A stretch of DNA of 60,346 nt from CAJBLF01 sp964545415 (GCA_964545415.1 CAZJFP010000006.1:1-60346); one strand, 5' to 3'. Positions 50,874-60,346 are shown, counted from the first letter of the stretch. The notes: a model not told the origin generated them from the sequence alone. Made by a program: numbers and translations.

Positions 50874-53000
50874 CTAAATGAAGATATCTCTCGGTTTCGC
50901 CCCGTCTTGCGGACCGATGACTCATTTCTCTTCGAGGATATCCATGATCCTCGCTGCGCGAGCGAATCCCACACCGAGTTTTCTCTGCAATAATGTTGCT
51001 GAAGCTTTTCTTGTTTGTGAAATCACCTGGATCGCTTGTTCGACCAATTCGTCATCATCATTTCCTCCACTAGAAAAGAGCTGTTCTCCTGCTTCGAGTT
51101 TATTTTCCAATAATCCGACAATCTCTTGATTGTAGATATCTTCTTCGGTCAATCCGCCCATATATTTCGTCTTGAGTGTCATCACGACTTTTTCTATCTC
51201 TTCCGTAGAAACGAATGGCGCCTGGATTCTTGTCGGTGATTTGGTAGAAGGATCCATATACAGCATATCTCATTTTCCGAGCAATGTCTCTGCTCCTTTT
51301 CTTCCCAAGATCGTTCTACTATCGATTTCAGATACGGTACCAAATGCTATTCTCGTTGGCATATTTGCTTTGATCAATCCGGTAATGACATCGACGGATG
51401 GCCTTTGCGTAGCGATGATCAAATGAATACCTACTGCTCTCGCTTTGGCTGATATGTGCGTGATGCAATTTTCCACGTCTCTCTTGGCTTTGGAAAGCAT
51501 CATAGATGCGAGCTCATCGACAACGAAGACGATACGGAACATCTTTTCTCCGGTCACTTTCTTGTTGTATTCATCGATATTTTTTACTCTCAATTCTTTC
51601 AATACGCCATATCTTCTTTCCATCTCATGTTCCGTCCATTTCAACAGTTTCAAAGCTTTCTCTGGCTCGAAGACTATCGGTGCCAGCAAGTAGGGAAGTC
51701 CCGCGTACAATTCGAGTTCGACCTGCTTCGGATCGACCATCAAAAATTTGAGTTCAGAAGGTGTATTTTGATACATCAGCGAAAGAATGAAATCATTCAC
51801 GCCGACGGATTTTCCAGAACCAGTCGCTCCAGCAACAAGAAGATGCGGCATAGACTCTAGCGTCTTGATAATAATAGATCCATCGATCGCTTTTCCGAGT
51901 GCAAGATTATTGTCGGATTTTTTCATATCATTGGTAAATTCTGATGATCCAAGCACATCACCCAAACGCACCATAAGCGGCTTCGGATTTGGCAATTGGA
52001 TACCCACACAATCCGTTCCAGGGATAGGCGCGACTATTCTTACCGACTTGGATTTGAGTGACAACGAAATATCATTGGAAAGACTTTCGATAGTGGACAA
52101 TCTGATTCCTTCATCCGGTTTAATCCTGATTTGTACGATAGAAGGCCCGATATCGAATCCCTCGATCATGATCGGCACATTAAATTCCATCAATTTATTT
52201 TGCAATGCTTTGGCTTTTTCCATCAAGAATGTTTCGTCGATAGTGATAGTCTGATCAGCGTTTGTCTCGAGAATTGTGGTATTGAACGTCGGTTTTTCTG
52301 CTGAAAAATTTATCGCAGGTCTGAGCTTTTTTTCTTTGATCTTTTCCTTTTCCTCGATCTTGCGTTCTAGCTTATCTTTGATCAATGACTTGATAAGCGA
52401 ACGAGAAACCGGCTGTCAAAAATTCGGTTTTTCCTCTTCTTCCTCTTCTTCATCATCATCTTCTTCTACCTTCGACCTTCTACCTTCTACTTTTTTCTTA
52501 GGCGCTTTATCAACCTGTAAATTTATCTTAGGCAATGAAAAATTAAATGAATAGAGGATCCATGCAATAGCCAAGATAAGCAAGATAATAATGAATGCTT
52601 TGGTCGCTACTGCTTTTCCTCAGAACATGACCTGCAGCAATGCGATGACCGGTCGGGAAATATATCCTCAGAACTTTTCGTATTTGGTCATATCGCCATC
52701 GATGATAGGAAAGTTGATGACTGCGGAAATGATAACCATCATCACCATAAACTGCCTGATCAACAATTTCATCAGATAGCCTTTTGCCATGATGATAATC
52801 CCCACGATGAAACATAAGGCAAAAAACACATAGAGTCATACTTCACCAAACACGATGCTTGCATACGTTTTGAGAAACATCAGTACAGGAGATCCTTCTG
52901 CAAAATAGAGCGAAAAGAAAAATAACGATCCCAAGATCGTAAGGCTCATCCCGAGTCTGTATTTGTTGAGTACTACGCTTTTCTTTCTTCTTCTGGACAT
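50874..53000 (-). CDS. ftsK: DNA translocase FtsK/SpoIIIE
   Basis: 708 aa, ATG 53000 to TAG 50874. Four N-terminal membrane helices (residues 15-170), a charged linker with a long Asp/Glu run, then the motor: Walker A AGATGSGKSVGVN near residues 390-400, Walker B FVVDELASMM, IATQRPSVDVITGLIKANMP. A C-terminal gamma winged helix (ATLLQRKLGVGFARAARIMD) reads DNA orientation. Few UGA codons, for example in GKGDMLYMDP. It pumps chromosome ends through the division septum. A repeat module lies 8 bp upstream of the start. Confidence 0.95.
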
Positions 53001-53007
53001 ACTATAC

Positions 53008-53146
53008 GATAATGAAAGATGAAAAATGAAAAATGAATGATTAATGATGAATTCATATTATTATGGACTATTGTACATTACAATAGTTCATATCAAGCCA
53101 ATTCCAGCATTATTCATTATTCATTATTAATTATTAATTAATATAG
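53008..53146. repeat. Inverted word-repeat module, ATGAATAATG type
   Basis: Arms GATGAAAAATGAAAAATGAA and TATTCATTATTCATTATTAA around CTATTGTACATTACAATAG. Between the divergent ftsK and rpoD genes, next to the ftsK start. Confidence 0.85.
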
Positions 53147-53272
53147 TTTAAGTCTAGTTTTTCAATGTAAAATACGGTTGAATAAAAGAATCATCCATCA
53201 ATACCTACACTATGTATTGACATTTATTTTTAAATATCTACTCTAAGTGTGTTTTTTATTTATATACCACCA

Positions 53273-54145
53273 ATGAAACAACTTAAAATACACAACTCTA
53301 TCACAGACCGCGAAACTGAATCATTGAACAAATACCTCCAAGAAATATCAAAAATAGCACTTATTACTACAGAAGAGGAAGTTCAACTCGCGCAAAGAAT
53401 CAAACAAGGAGATCAACAGGCATTAGAAAAACTCACCAAATCCAATTTGAGATTTGTCGTATCTGTTGCTAAACAATATCAAAATCAATGAGTCCCTCTC
53501 GTTGATCTCATCAATGACGGAAATCTTTGACTCATCAAAGCAGCTCAAAAGTTTGATGAAACCAAAGGATTCAAATTTATCTCGTACGCTGTTCGATGGA
53601 TCAGACAATCTATCCTGCAAGCATTGGCGGAATATTCTAGAGTAGTAAGACTACCGCTCAATAAAGTTACCCAGCTCAATAAGATAGTAAACGCTTCAAC
53701 AAAACTCGAACAAATCTACAATAGAGAGCCCACCGCACAAGAGATAGCAGATGTATTGGAACTAACTGAGGATGTAGTACAAGAAGCGCTTGGAACACAA
53801 AACAAAGCAGCTTCTCTCGATAAACCCATAGAAAATGCAGATCAAAGCTCAGGAACTTTGATGGATCTCATAGAAAGCAATGAGTATGACACACCTGATT
53901 CCCAGCTCAACAAAGAATCCTTGCAGATAGAAATAGCTAGAGTGCTTACTCTACTCACAGAAAGAGAAATAACCGTCTTGAAATATTTTTTTGGACTTGA
54001 CCCAAATTTTCCGCATGGAATCACCATGGAAGAAATAGGCCAAAAATTAGACCTTACGAGAGAAAGAGTAAGACAAATCAAAGAAAAGGCGATCAGAAAA
54101 TTGAAACGTTCCAAGAAATCCAAACATCTCAAACAGTATCGCTAA
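53273..54145 (+). CDS. rpoD: RNA polymerase sigma factor, RpoD type
   Basis: 290 aa, ATG 53273 to TAA 54143. Regions in order: 1.2 (TESLNKYLQEISKIALIT), 2 (LTKSNLRFVVSVAKQYQNQ, DLINDGNLGLIKAAQKFD, FISYAVRWIRQSILQALA), 3 (PTAQEIADVLELTED), 4.2 (TLTEREITVLKYFFGL-type helix-turn-helix, then LTRERVRQIKEKAIRKLKRS). Region 1.1 is absent, giving a short primary-type sigma. UGA gives Gly in the conserved region 2.2/2.3 stretch. It directs the polymerase to promoters, probably as the main sigma of this small genome. Confidence 0.93.
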
Positions 54146-54353
54146 TGATATCACTCCGTGATGTAATAAAACTTCGTCTGTAATGGATGGTAATGATTTG
54201 TAATGGATAGTAATTTTTATTACACGAAGTTTATTACACGACCGACGTGAGTATATTACTCCACAGGCAAATTACGCGAACGATAGTGAGCAATTTATTA
54301 TTGAAAGCTAAGGAGTTTTGTATACTATAAAGCCCCACTTTTAAATTTAGTGA
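54146..54353. other. Post-rpoD region with long imperfect hairpin
   Basis: GTAATAAAACTTCGT (54163-54177) pairs with ACGAAGTTTATTAC (54224-54237), and outer TCACTCCGTG pairs partly with CACGACCGACGTGA. The loop holds TGTAATGG twice. No gene. It may stop or stabilise the rpoD transcript. Confidence 0.5.
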
Positions 54354-54478
54354 ACAGTGAATAACTAACAGTGAACAGTGGATGTATTTGTTTTTTTATA
54401 GACTATTGTAATTTACGACAATAAATAAAAAAATAAAATCCTACGTTGTTAGTTATTAGTTTTTAGTTGTTAGTTCAT
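54354..54478. repeat. Inverted word-repeat module, GTTAGTT type, leuS leader
   Basis: GAACAGTGAATAACTAACAG and GTTGTTAGTTATTAGTTTTT around CTATTGTAATTTACGACAATA. It ends 5 bp before leuS. Same sequence family and orientation as the patatin leader. Confidence 0.8.
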
Positions 54479-54483
54479 ATTAA

Positions 54484-57444
54484 ATGGAACTCAAGGACAT
54501 CGCAAACAAACGGCAGCAGAAGCGGAAAGAAACCGATCTCTACAAAGTAGTGGAAGATCCTAACAAACCAAAATTTTATATTCTGGATATGTTTCCGTAT
54601 CCGTCTGGTTCCGCGTTGCATGTAGGACATCCGAAAGGATTCATCGCTACCGATGCCATCGCCAGAAAAAAAATGCTCCAAGGATTCAACGTCCTACATC
54701 CGATGGGATTCGACACCTTCGGACTCGGAACAGAGCAATATGCTATCGATCACAAGATGAAACCACAAGTAGTTTCTGAGCAAAATATCGCGAAATTCAT
54801 CCAACAACTGGAAAGTTTTTGAACTACCTACGATCGAAGTAGATCCGTAAATACCGCCGAACCGAAATACTTTAAATGGACGCAGCGGGTATTTTTGCAA
54901 ATGTACAATCACTACTACGATGAGAAACTGAAAAAGGCGATGTCTATCGCTTCGCTCAAAAAACAGATGCATGATGCATGATACACGATACAAGATATTG
55001 AAAAATCAGTAAATTCACAACGTCTCGCATATGTCGATTATAAGCCGATCAACCGGTGTCCGAAATGTATGACTGGATTAGCGAATGAAGACTTGGATGA
55101 CGGAAAATGTGAACGCTGCGGAAGCCCAGTAGAACAGAAACCGATGAAGCAACGAGTATTGAGAATTACGAAATACGCCGAGAGGTTGATTGAAGGATTG
55201 GATATGTTAGATTGGGAAGAATCCATGAAAGACCTCGAAAGAAATCGGATAGGAAAATCAGAGGGAACAGATTTCGATATGGTCATTGCGAGCGAAGCGA
55301 AGCAATCTTGAAATGAAGAATTAAAATTCAGCGTCTACACAACGAGAATCGATACGGTGTTTGGAATGTCGTTCGTCGCTATCGCGCCGGAACATCCGCT
55401 TCTTGAAAAAATTCAGAATTCTGAATTCTGAATTCAGAATTGGAACGAGATTCGTGACTACCAAGAACAAGCTAAACATAAAACACAGCTTGAGAGGACG
55501 GAGCTGCAAAAAGAAAAAACGGGAGTAAGAATCGAGTGACTGTACGCCATCAATCCGTTTAACGGAGATAAAGTTCCTGTGTTTGTTGCTGATTATGTAT
55601 TAGCGAATTATGGAACAGGAGTCGTTATGGCGGTACCAGCACACGATGAGAGAGATTTTGATTTCGCGAAAAAATATGATATAAAAATTACACAATCTAT
55701 CGCACCATATATCAAAGAAAATCATGGAAAAACAGGATATGAAATCCATAATATCCATAGTTTCACGTCCATCATCAAACATCCATCAGAAGACAAATAT
55801 CTTTTGATAAAATTTCAAAATAACAAATTCTGATTCGTCGGATGAAAGATAGAATGAGAGGAAACAAAAGCTGATGCACTCACAAGAGAGATAGTCGAAG
55901 AAACAGGATATACTGATTTCGAAATCAAGGAAGTGCTTTTGGAAAATGCTTTTGGACTCTGATATAAGCCACACAAAGACAGATTAGATAGAGCTCACGA
56001 TAAAGTTTTTCTTGTTCATTTACTCAATGAGAAGAATGTCGGTATTTCAGAAGAAGAGCAAAAAAAACATACAACGCAACGAGCTACAAAAGATGAAATA
56101 GCAAAATTATCTCTCGTCGATCATCATCAATTCTACCGGGATACGTATATAAAATGACCATCAGCATATACAGAAAAATGAATACTTGTCGACTCATGAG
56201 AATTTACAGGATTGGAAAGTGATGAAGCTATCACTAAGATGCAAGCGTGGTTACAAGAAAAATGAATAGGTGGTGTCAAAGTAAATTATAAGATGCAAGA
56301 TCGGGTCTTCAGCAGACAAAGATATCGAGGTGAACCGTTTCCAATTTTGCGGGATGAGGATGGAAATATCGTCGCCCTTGATGAAAAGGATCTGCCTGTC
56401 GAATTGCCGGATGTGGAGAATTACGCACCGACAGGAACCGAAGAATGACCGCTCGCAAATATTAGCGATCGGGTCAATATCACCAAAGATGGAAAGCAGT
56501 ACAAGCGTGAAACCAATACGATGCCAGGTCGAGCAGGTAGCTCGCGATATCGGCTCAGATATATGGATCCGAAGAATAATGAAGCATTAGTAGGCAAAGA
56601 TAAAGAAGCATATCGAGGTAATGTCGACGTGTATGTCGGCGGTGCAGAACATGTAACCAGACATATGATCTATGGAAGATTCCGACAGAATTTTTTGTAT
56701 GATATCGGTATAGTGACCAAAGCGGAACCATTCCAAGAATATCATTATGTTGGTCTCATCATGGGCGAAGATGGCAGAAAAATGTCCAAGAGACGAGGAA
56801 ACGTCGTCAACCCAGATGATATCATAGCTGAGTTCTGAACTGATGCCTTGAGAACCTATGAGATGTTTATGGGACCATTCGACCAATCTATCGCACGAAG
56901 CACGAGTTGAATAAAAGGAGTAAAAAAATTTTTGGAAAAAGTGATTGCGCTCAAGGAGAAAACGAACGCAAAAGAAGAAACGAACGAAACAAAGATATTG
57001 TTGAATCAAAGTATCAAAAAGCTGACCGAAGATATTGATGGATTCAGATTCAACACTGCGATCTCTCAGCTTATGATATTGGTTAACCATTTGACGGATT
57101 GCCCTGCTATCACGAAAAAAACATTTGAAGATCTGATAATTCTCGTCTCTCCGTTTGCACCACATTTGGCGGAGGAATTACGGGAGCAATTGGGTAATGA
57201 ATATTCGATATTCACGAAAGCGACACGACCTATCTATGATGAGAAATGCTTGGTCGCAGATACGATAACCATCGGTGTCCAAGTGAATGGAAAAATGAGA
57301 GGAACAATATGTATCAGCAAAGATGCTGAAGAAAAAGACGCCATGGACGCAGTCAATTCAGATGAAAAAATAAAATCATGGATCACGACCGAACCAAAGA
57401 AAGTTATCTATGTGAAAGGAAAAATTTTAAACATTGTCGTGTAG
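54484..57444 (+). CDS. leuS: Leucyl-tRNA synthetase with inserted Nudix domain
   Basis: 986 aa, ATG 54484 to TAG 57442, longer than the usual 800-860. HVGH at residue 46, zinc site CPKC...CERC near 190-215, and KMSK at 766-769. The editing domain runs to PAHDERDFDFAKKYDIKI near residue 400. Then comes a complete Nudix unit (box GKIEGEETKADALTRE then IVEETGY, residues 454-476; three glycines from UGA), and LeuRS resumes at GILVDSGEFTGL near 563. Residues 266-276 (MVIASEAKQSG) and 310-320 translate intergenic repeats. Charges tRNA-Leu; the Nudix role is unknown. Confidence 0.93.
55281..55309 (+). repeat. GTCATTGCGAGCG half-repeat translated inside leuS
   Basis: GTCATTGCGAGCGAAGCGAA then GCAATC, identical to one arm of the intergenic palindromes at 19.2, 41.5, 42.9 and 46.0 kb. 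It reads MVIASEAKQS in frame and lies between KSEGTDFD and ELKFSVYTTR of the synthetase, at the entry to the editing domain. Confidence 0.85.
55411..55442 (+). repeat. GAATTCAGAATT repeat translated inside leuS
   Basis: ATTCAGAATTCTGAATTCTG then AATTCAGAATTG, a perfect palindrome in frame (IQNSEFGIQN, one UGA). It lies in the editing domain after PEHPLLEK. Confidence 0.8.
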
Positions 57445-57761
57445 AATAGACAGAATGATAGGAAATAACATAATGAGATTTTTTTGCTAAATAAACATTT
57501 GAGCCATTACTCCACCAGCAAGAAAAGTAGGCCAAGCGAGTCATCCCGAACATCCGATTCGCCCTAAGGCAGGATGGAAGGATATATAAATAATCATGAT
57601 AGAAATATATCCGTGAGATTGATCTAATGGCGAAATATATTTACTCAAGAAGGAAGGCGTTTTTGCTTACTTTTGTCGCCGGACAAAAGTAAGGCACAGC
57701 GCAGCGTCCTGAAAATTTTTGATTGAAAACGTACAGCAATACCATAAACACTACGATACGC
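57445..57761. other. Intergenic region upstream of tRNA-Ser, hairpin
   Basis: No convincing gene. CTTACTTTTGTC (57667-57678) and GACAAAAGTAAG (57683-57694) form a perfect 12-bp hairpin with a CGCC loop. A short open frame starting at 57598 runs over this hairpin and the tRNA and is not credible. Confidence 0.6.
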
Positions 57762-57848
57762 GGAAGGTTGGCAGAGTGGTCGATCGCGCACCCTTGGAAA
57801 GGGTGTGTACGGGCAACCGTACCGGGGGTTCGAATCCCCTGCCTTCCG
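57762..57848 (+). tRNA. tRNA-Ser (GGA)
   Basis: Class II tRNA with all arms: acceptor GGAAGGT/GCCTTCC, anticodon stem CACCC/GGGTG with loop TTGGAAA (anticodon GGA at 57795-57797), long variable arm TGTACGGGCAACCGTAC, T-arm GGGGGTTCGAATCCCCT, discriminator G. CCA is not encoded. It reads UCC and UCU serine codons. The tRNA-Gly(UCA) that must exist to read UGA is not in this window. Confidence 0.95.
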
Positions 57849-57869
57849 ATTTTTTTAAACATAAATAGT

Positions 57870-58337
57870 ATGATGAATATTCTCTATGTCTGCACAGGAA
57901 ATATATTCCGCAGCATGTCCGCAGAATACCTCAGCAAAAAATACATCCAAGACAATATCATAGAAGATATATTAGTCAGTTCTGCTGGGACAAAAGCTAG
58001 ACCAGAAGAGCCATTTCCACGGACAATAAAAAGACTATCTTTTTATGGTTGCGATGTTTCTGATCATCAGCAAAGAAAGATAACCTCTGAATTATTAACA
58101 CAACAAGATCTCATCATCTGCATGGCAGAACACCATAGACAAAGCGTAAAGGAATTATGATTTGATGCGGTATTATTCAATGAAATAGCGTACGACAAAA
58201 TTGAAGACCTTTTGGACGATACGGAATATATGAATCAATATGGTCCGAGTTTTGATCTAGAAAAATATATAATTGATGTTGTTGATTATATCCATGAAGC
58301 CATTCCCAATATCATAGAACATATTCGCAAAAAATAA
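57870..58337 (+). CDS. Low-molecular-weight protein-tyrosine phosphatase
   Basis: 155 aa, ATG 57870 to TAA 58335. The P-loop VCTGNIFRS (Cys8, Arg14) fits C(X)5R. VSSAGTKARPEEPFP and LIICMAEHHRQSV are the next conserved segments. The acidic loop expected to bear the general-acid Asp (usually DP) is changed (IEDLLDDTEYMNQYGPSFDLE), so catalysis may be altered. One UGA (KELGFDAV). The family includes arsenate reductases and regulators of surface polysaccharide export. Confidence 0.85.
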
Positions 58338-58371
58338 TTTCAGTTATACAATAATTTAGCAGGTACTACGT

Positions 58372-58409
58372 AAAAAAATCGCTACTTATAGAGGGCGATT
58401 TTCTTTTTC
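58372..58409 (+). terminator. Rho-independent terminator
   Basis: AAAATCGC, 11-base loop, GCGATTTT then CTTTTT, after the phosphatase gene. Confidence 0.7.
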
Positions 58410-58485
58410 TCTTGATTTTCTACGAAAAAATGTTATATATATCTAACTTTAAGTTATATTTATTTAACTTTTTACCCATACTACC

Positions 58486-59040
58486 ATGAATATCAGTCTC
58501 AAGAGGTATCAGCAAATCCGTATAGGAATAGTCATCCTGATATCGATACTCATCAGTCAGTCTTTGTTGGTTGAAAAGTATTTCATCCCGATCATAACTA
58601 TCATCGTATGATGGTTTACGCTTTTTTTCCTCAGAAGCAAAGTCAAAGAGATTGTGGCAGATGAAAGGGATTATGCGTTATGAGGCAAAGCCGCACTGTT
58701 GGCAATGCAGATATTCTCGTTTTCTGCAGCGATCATGATCTTTGTGTTCTACGCCATGAAAAAGACCAATCCTTCATATGAATCCATAGCTATCACACTC
58801 GCCATAAGCGTATGTGTTCTCATGCTGACCTATTCTTGTATCTTCGCCTATATGAATAGAAAGACAAGATTCGATAAAAGATTTTTTCTGATTGCTCTCC
58901 TGCTTGGACTCGCTATCGTAGCATCGCTCCGTATCCTATCATGAGAAGACAATCGAGTATGCAAGGACGGACAACGAGTGCAGCACGGACATCCCGATTT
59001 CCCTATACCAGAAACAGCTTGCGATGCTGACCAAAAATAA
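58486..59040 (+). CDS. DUF2178-like membrane protein
   Basis: 184 aa, ATG 58486 to TAA 59038. Four hydrophobic helices, with the loop VADERDYALGGKAALLAMQ that marks DUF2178 proteins. UGA supplies the first Gly of that GG. A short hydrophilic tail with two Cys (CKDGQRVQHGHPDF) is extra. The next gene is a small XRE regulator, the usual partner of this family. Function unknown. Confidence 0.8.
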
Positions 59041-59072
59041 TCCCATCATTTATTTTTTTGATGAATAGCAGC

Positions 59073-59291
59073 ATGCAAACCAAGATAAAAGAACTTAGAG
59101 CTAGGCACAATCTTACTCAGGAAGACCTAGCGCATCTCGTCTGAGTAAGAAGAGAAACTATCGTCTTTCTAGAAAAATGAGCATACAACCCCTCATTAAG
59201 ATTGGCTAAGATGATAGCAGTTGCTTTACAAAGTTCGATAGATGAACTCTTCATCTTTGATAAGAAAGAGATCAAACTCTCCTCCATATAA
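59073..59291 (+). CDS. XRE-family transcriptional regulator
   Basis: 72 aa, ATG 59073 (an in-frame ATG at 59061 would add four residues) to TAA 59289. A single helix-turn-helix: IKELRARHNLTQEDLAHLVG, VRRETIVFLEKGAYNPSL, LAKMIAVALQSSIDELF. Two conserved glycines come from UGA. It belongs to the short YozG-like group that sits beside DUF2178 membrane proteins; here it follows that gene by 32 bp and may repress the pair. Confidence 0.9.
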
Positions 59292-59292
59292 A

Positions 59293-59324
59293 AAAAAACC
59301 GTAGCGATGAAGCTGCGGTTTTTT
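59293..59324. terminator. Bidirectional rho-independent terminator
   Basis: AAAAAAACCGTAGC, GATGAA loop, GCTGCGGTTTTTT between the convergent XRE gene and the small membrane protein gene. Confidence 0.85.
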
Positions 59325-59339
59325 ATATTTTTGTTCTGC

Positions 59340-59612
59340 CTATTTTTCTTTTTTCATTACATCATTCAAAATACTACCGGTAATCCATCCTAAGAAGAGA
59401 CCAGCAACAAATGTTACAAAAACGAGAATCGACATTTTTCCGAAAGAAAATGCTTTCAAAATTCGATATGGTTCCATCATATGGATACCAAACAACCGAT
59501 TAAGGAGATTCTGAAATGCAATAGGCATAATCAGAATAAAAAGTGCCCAGAGAAGATGAGTCCCTCATAGAAGAATTCAGCATCGAAGTCCAAGTTTTTT
59601 TGAGTTTACCAT
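59340..59612 (-). CDS. Small membrane protein (DUF5676-like)
   Basis: 90 aa, ATG 59612 to TAA 59340. Two transmembrane helices (LLGGTHLLWALFILIMPIAF and ILVFVTFVAGLFLGWITGSI) with a short cytoplasmic start MVNSKKLGLRCG. UGA codons provide two of the early glycines; the standard code would truncate the protein to its second half. The layout resembles DUF5676, a small family of unknown function. Convergent with the XRE gene. Confidence 0.7.
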
Positions 59613-59639
59613 GTAATCATATGAAAGAATAAAAAAGGT

Positions 59640-60346
59640 AATTTACAATCCAATATCACAAAGAACGAATACCCATATCCCGTTACGTGAGCGTGTTCGA
59701 TGCCAAAGGATCGAAGGCGTAACGGACTTAATCAATGGATCTTACGCATACCATACAGCAAATGCATGCCTACCGATACACCGTTTGTAATGCAGCGGCT
59801 GGTATGTATTACATGTCTTCCCGATATCGTATCCAGAGGATATGATGGATGATGGATCATGCCATTGATTCATCAGGACCCATATCTTATGATAAAATCA
59901 TCAAGATCGTATGCGGAGGCAAAGCCGCATATCAGCACCTTCTCGCGACCGTGAGGCCCAGAGACTAAACACAGGAATCGGCGGTTATCTCGATTGCCTA
60001 TGCCAGCACTATGCTGAACATGACACATTTCTATGCCATGGAAATCTTTACGCCGACGTCGTCTACCAAGGACGAACCTAGATAGAGAGGAAATCGGTGG
60101 GAATAGGTAGTTTGATGCGAGAGCCAGTAGCTTCGCAGATCAAGTCTTGACTTCGCCTGGGCGAAGTTAGAATACGGTAGCTGTAGAGAGATTCACAGAT
60201 ACCTATCATCCGAAGGATCGGATGCGTAGATACCAGGAGGGAGGATCGCTCTCCCGAAAGAAGTGAGCACGAAGCTCATTTCCACATTTCACTACATCTG
60301 GTGGAAGCCAGATGTCCCATGGAGAAAAACCATTCTTCTCCACCAG
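59640..60346 (+). ncRNA. Large hairpin-rich RNA candidate, group-I-intron-like core possible
   Basis: At least 700 bp with no believable frame, richer in GC than neighbouring spacers, and packed with stable hairpins: CCGTTACG/CGTAACGG (59680/59718), ATCGTATCC/GGATATGAT (59826/59838), ATCTTATGAT/ATCATCAAGAT (59884/59897), TATGCGG/CCGCATA (59910/59925), ACTTCGC/GCGAAGT (60150/60161), CATCTGG/CCAGATG (60295/60308), TGGAGAA/TTCTCCA (60320/60336). CAGAGACTAAA (59959) and CAGATCAAGTCT (60136) resemble the R and S elements of group I introns and can pair as P7; TTGATTC/GAATCGG fits P3. A clear P4 was not found and exons are not visible. It may continue past the window. Confidence 0.5.

Noticed and set aside
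57598..57870. Short code-25 frame before and through tRNA-Ser
   Set aside because: It translates a palindrome and the tRNA itself; no independent coding evidence.
59640..60346. RNase P RNA, tmRNA or SRP RNA
   Set aside because: The conserved signatures (GAGGAAAGUCC with ACAGAA; a tmRNA tag and tRNA-like ends; the SRP GGAA loop) were looked for and not found.

Overview
This is a bacterial scaffold whose genes only read through if UGA is a sense codon. Almost every long gene is cut by in-frame UGA under the standard code, becomes one full-length family member when UGA is glycine, and ends in TAA or TAG. The UGA positions fall on invariant glycines: P-loops, a KH loop, a patatin glycine motif and Nudix boxes. 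That is genetic code 25, used by Candidatus Absconditabacteria (SR1) and Gracilibacteria (BD1-5). I cannot tell these two phyla apart from this window. All coordinates below assume UGA=Gly, so many CDSs join several short frames.

Layout. 1-160: start of a lipoprotein gene. 0.4-5.7 kb: defence or phage-related block, all on the minus strand (zinc-ribbon/PD-(D/E)XK nuclease, prohead-protease-like/DUF4160 protein, type II restriction enzyme plus beta-class methyltransferase). 5.8-8.4 kb: two membrane proteins. 8.7-13.8 kb: two anchored extracytoplasmic proteins (one with three Cys-rich repeats and a Kazal-like tail), a P-loop ATPase with a KH domain, and a degenerate pyruvate kinase. 13.8-19.2 kb: anaerobic nucleotide block (two NrdR boxes, nrdD, a separate glycyl-radical ORF, Nudix, HD hydrolase, nrdG). 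19.2-22.6 kb: patatin, PduL-type phosphotransacylase, a small P-loop kinase, a lytic transglycosylase. 22.7-24.2 kb: two small cell-surface-type genes, the second with about 33 UGA codons. 24.3-35.4 kb (minus except a RelE-like toxin): efp, a 1197-aa membrane protein, secD, tyrS, argS, arfB. 35.6-38.5 kb: anchored protein, a 100-N assembly gap, CYTH protein, CorA. 38.7-44.0 kb: acidic coiled protein, RRM protein, a structured RNA candidate, DUF559, RNHCP, linker protein, polyprenyl synthase. 44.3-50.6 kb: a T9SS-tailed protein with no UGA codon, then three secreted or fibre-like proteins (one with a self-cleaving S74 domain). 50.9-57.4 kb: ftsK, rpoD, leuS carrying an inserted Nudix domain. 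57.7-59.6 kb: tRNA-Ser, low-molecular-weight phosphatase, DUF2178/XRE pair, small membrane protein. 59.64-60.35 kb: ORF-free, hairpin-rich, probably a large structured RNA.

Intergenic space is packed with repeats. One group is about 90-135 bp: two arms of degenerate 6-9 nt words in inverted orientation, often around a conserved CTATTGTA/TACAATAG palindrome. Arm vocabulary differs from site to site but the plan is constant, and most copies end within about 25 nt of a start codon. Shorter REP-like palindromes (CGTCATTCCCGCG, GTCATTGCGAGCG, CTCCCTTTA families) are scattered between genes. Pieces of these repeats are also translated inside leuS and argS. Few genes have a clear Shine-Dalgarno sequence. 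No rRNA operon, CRISPR array or insertion sequence was seen.
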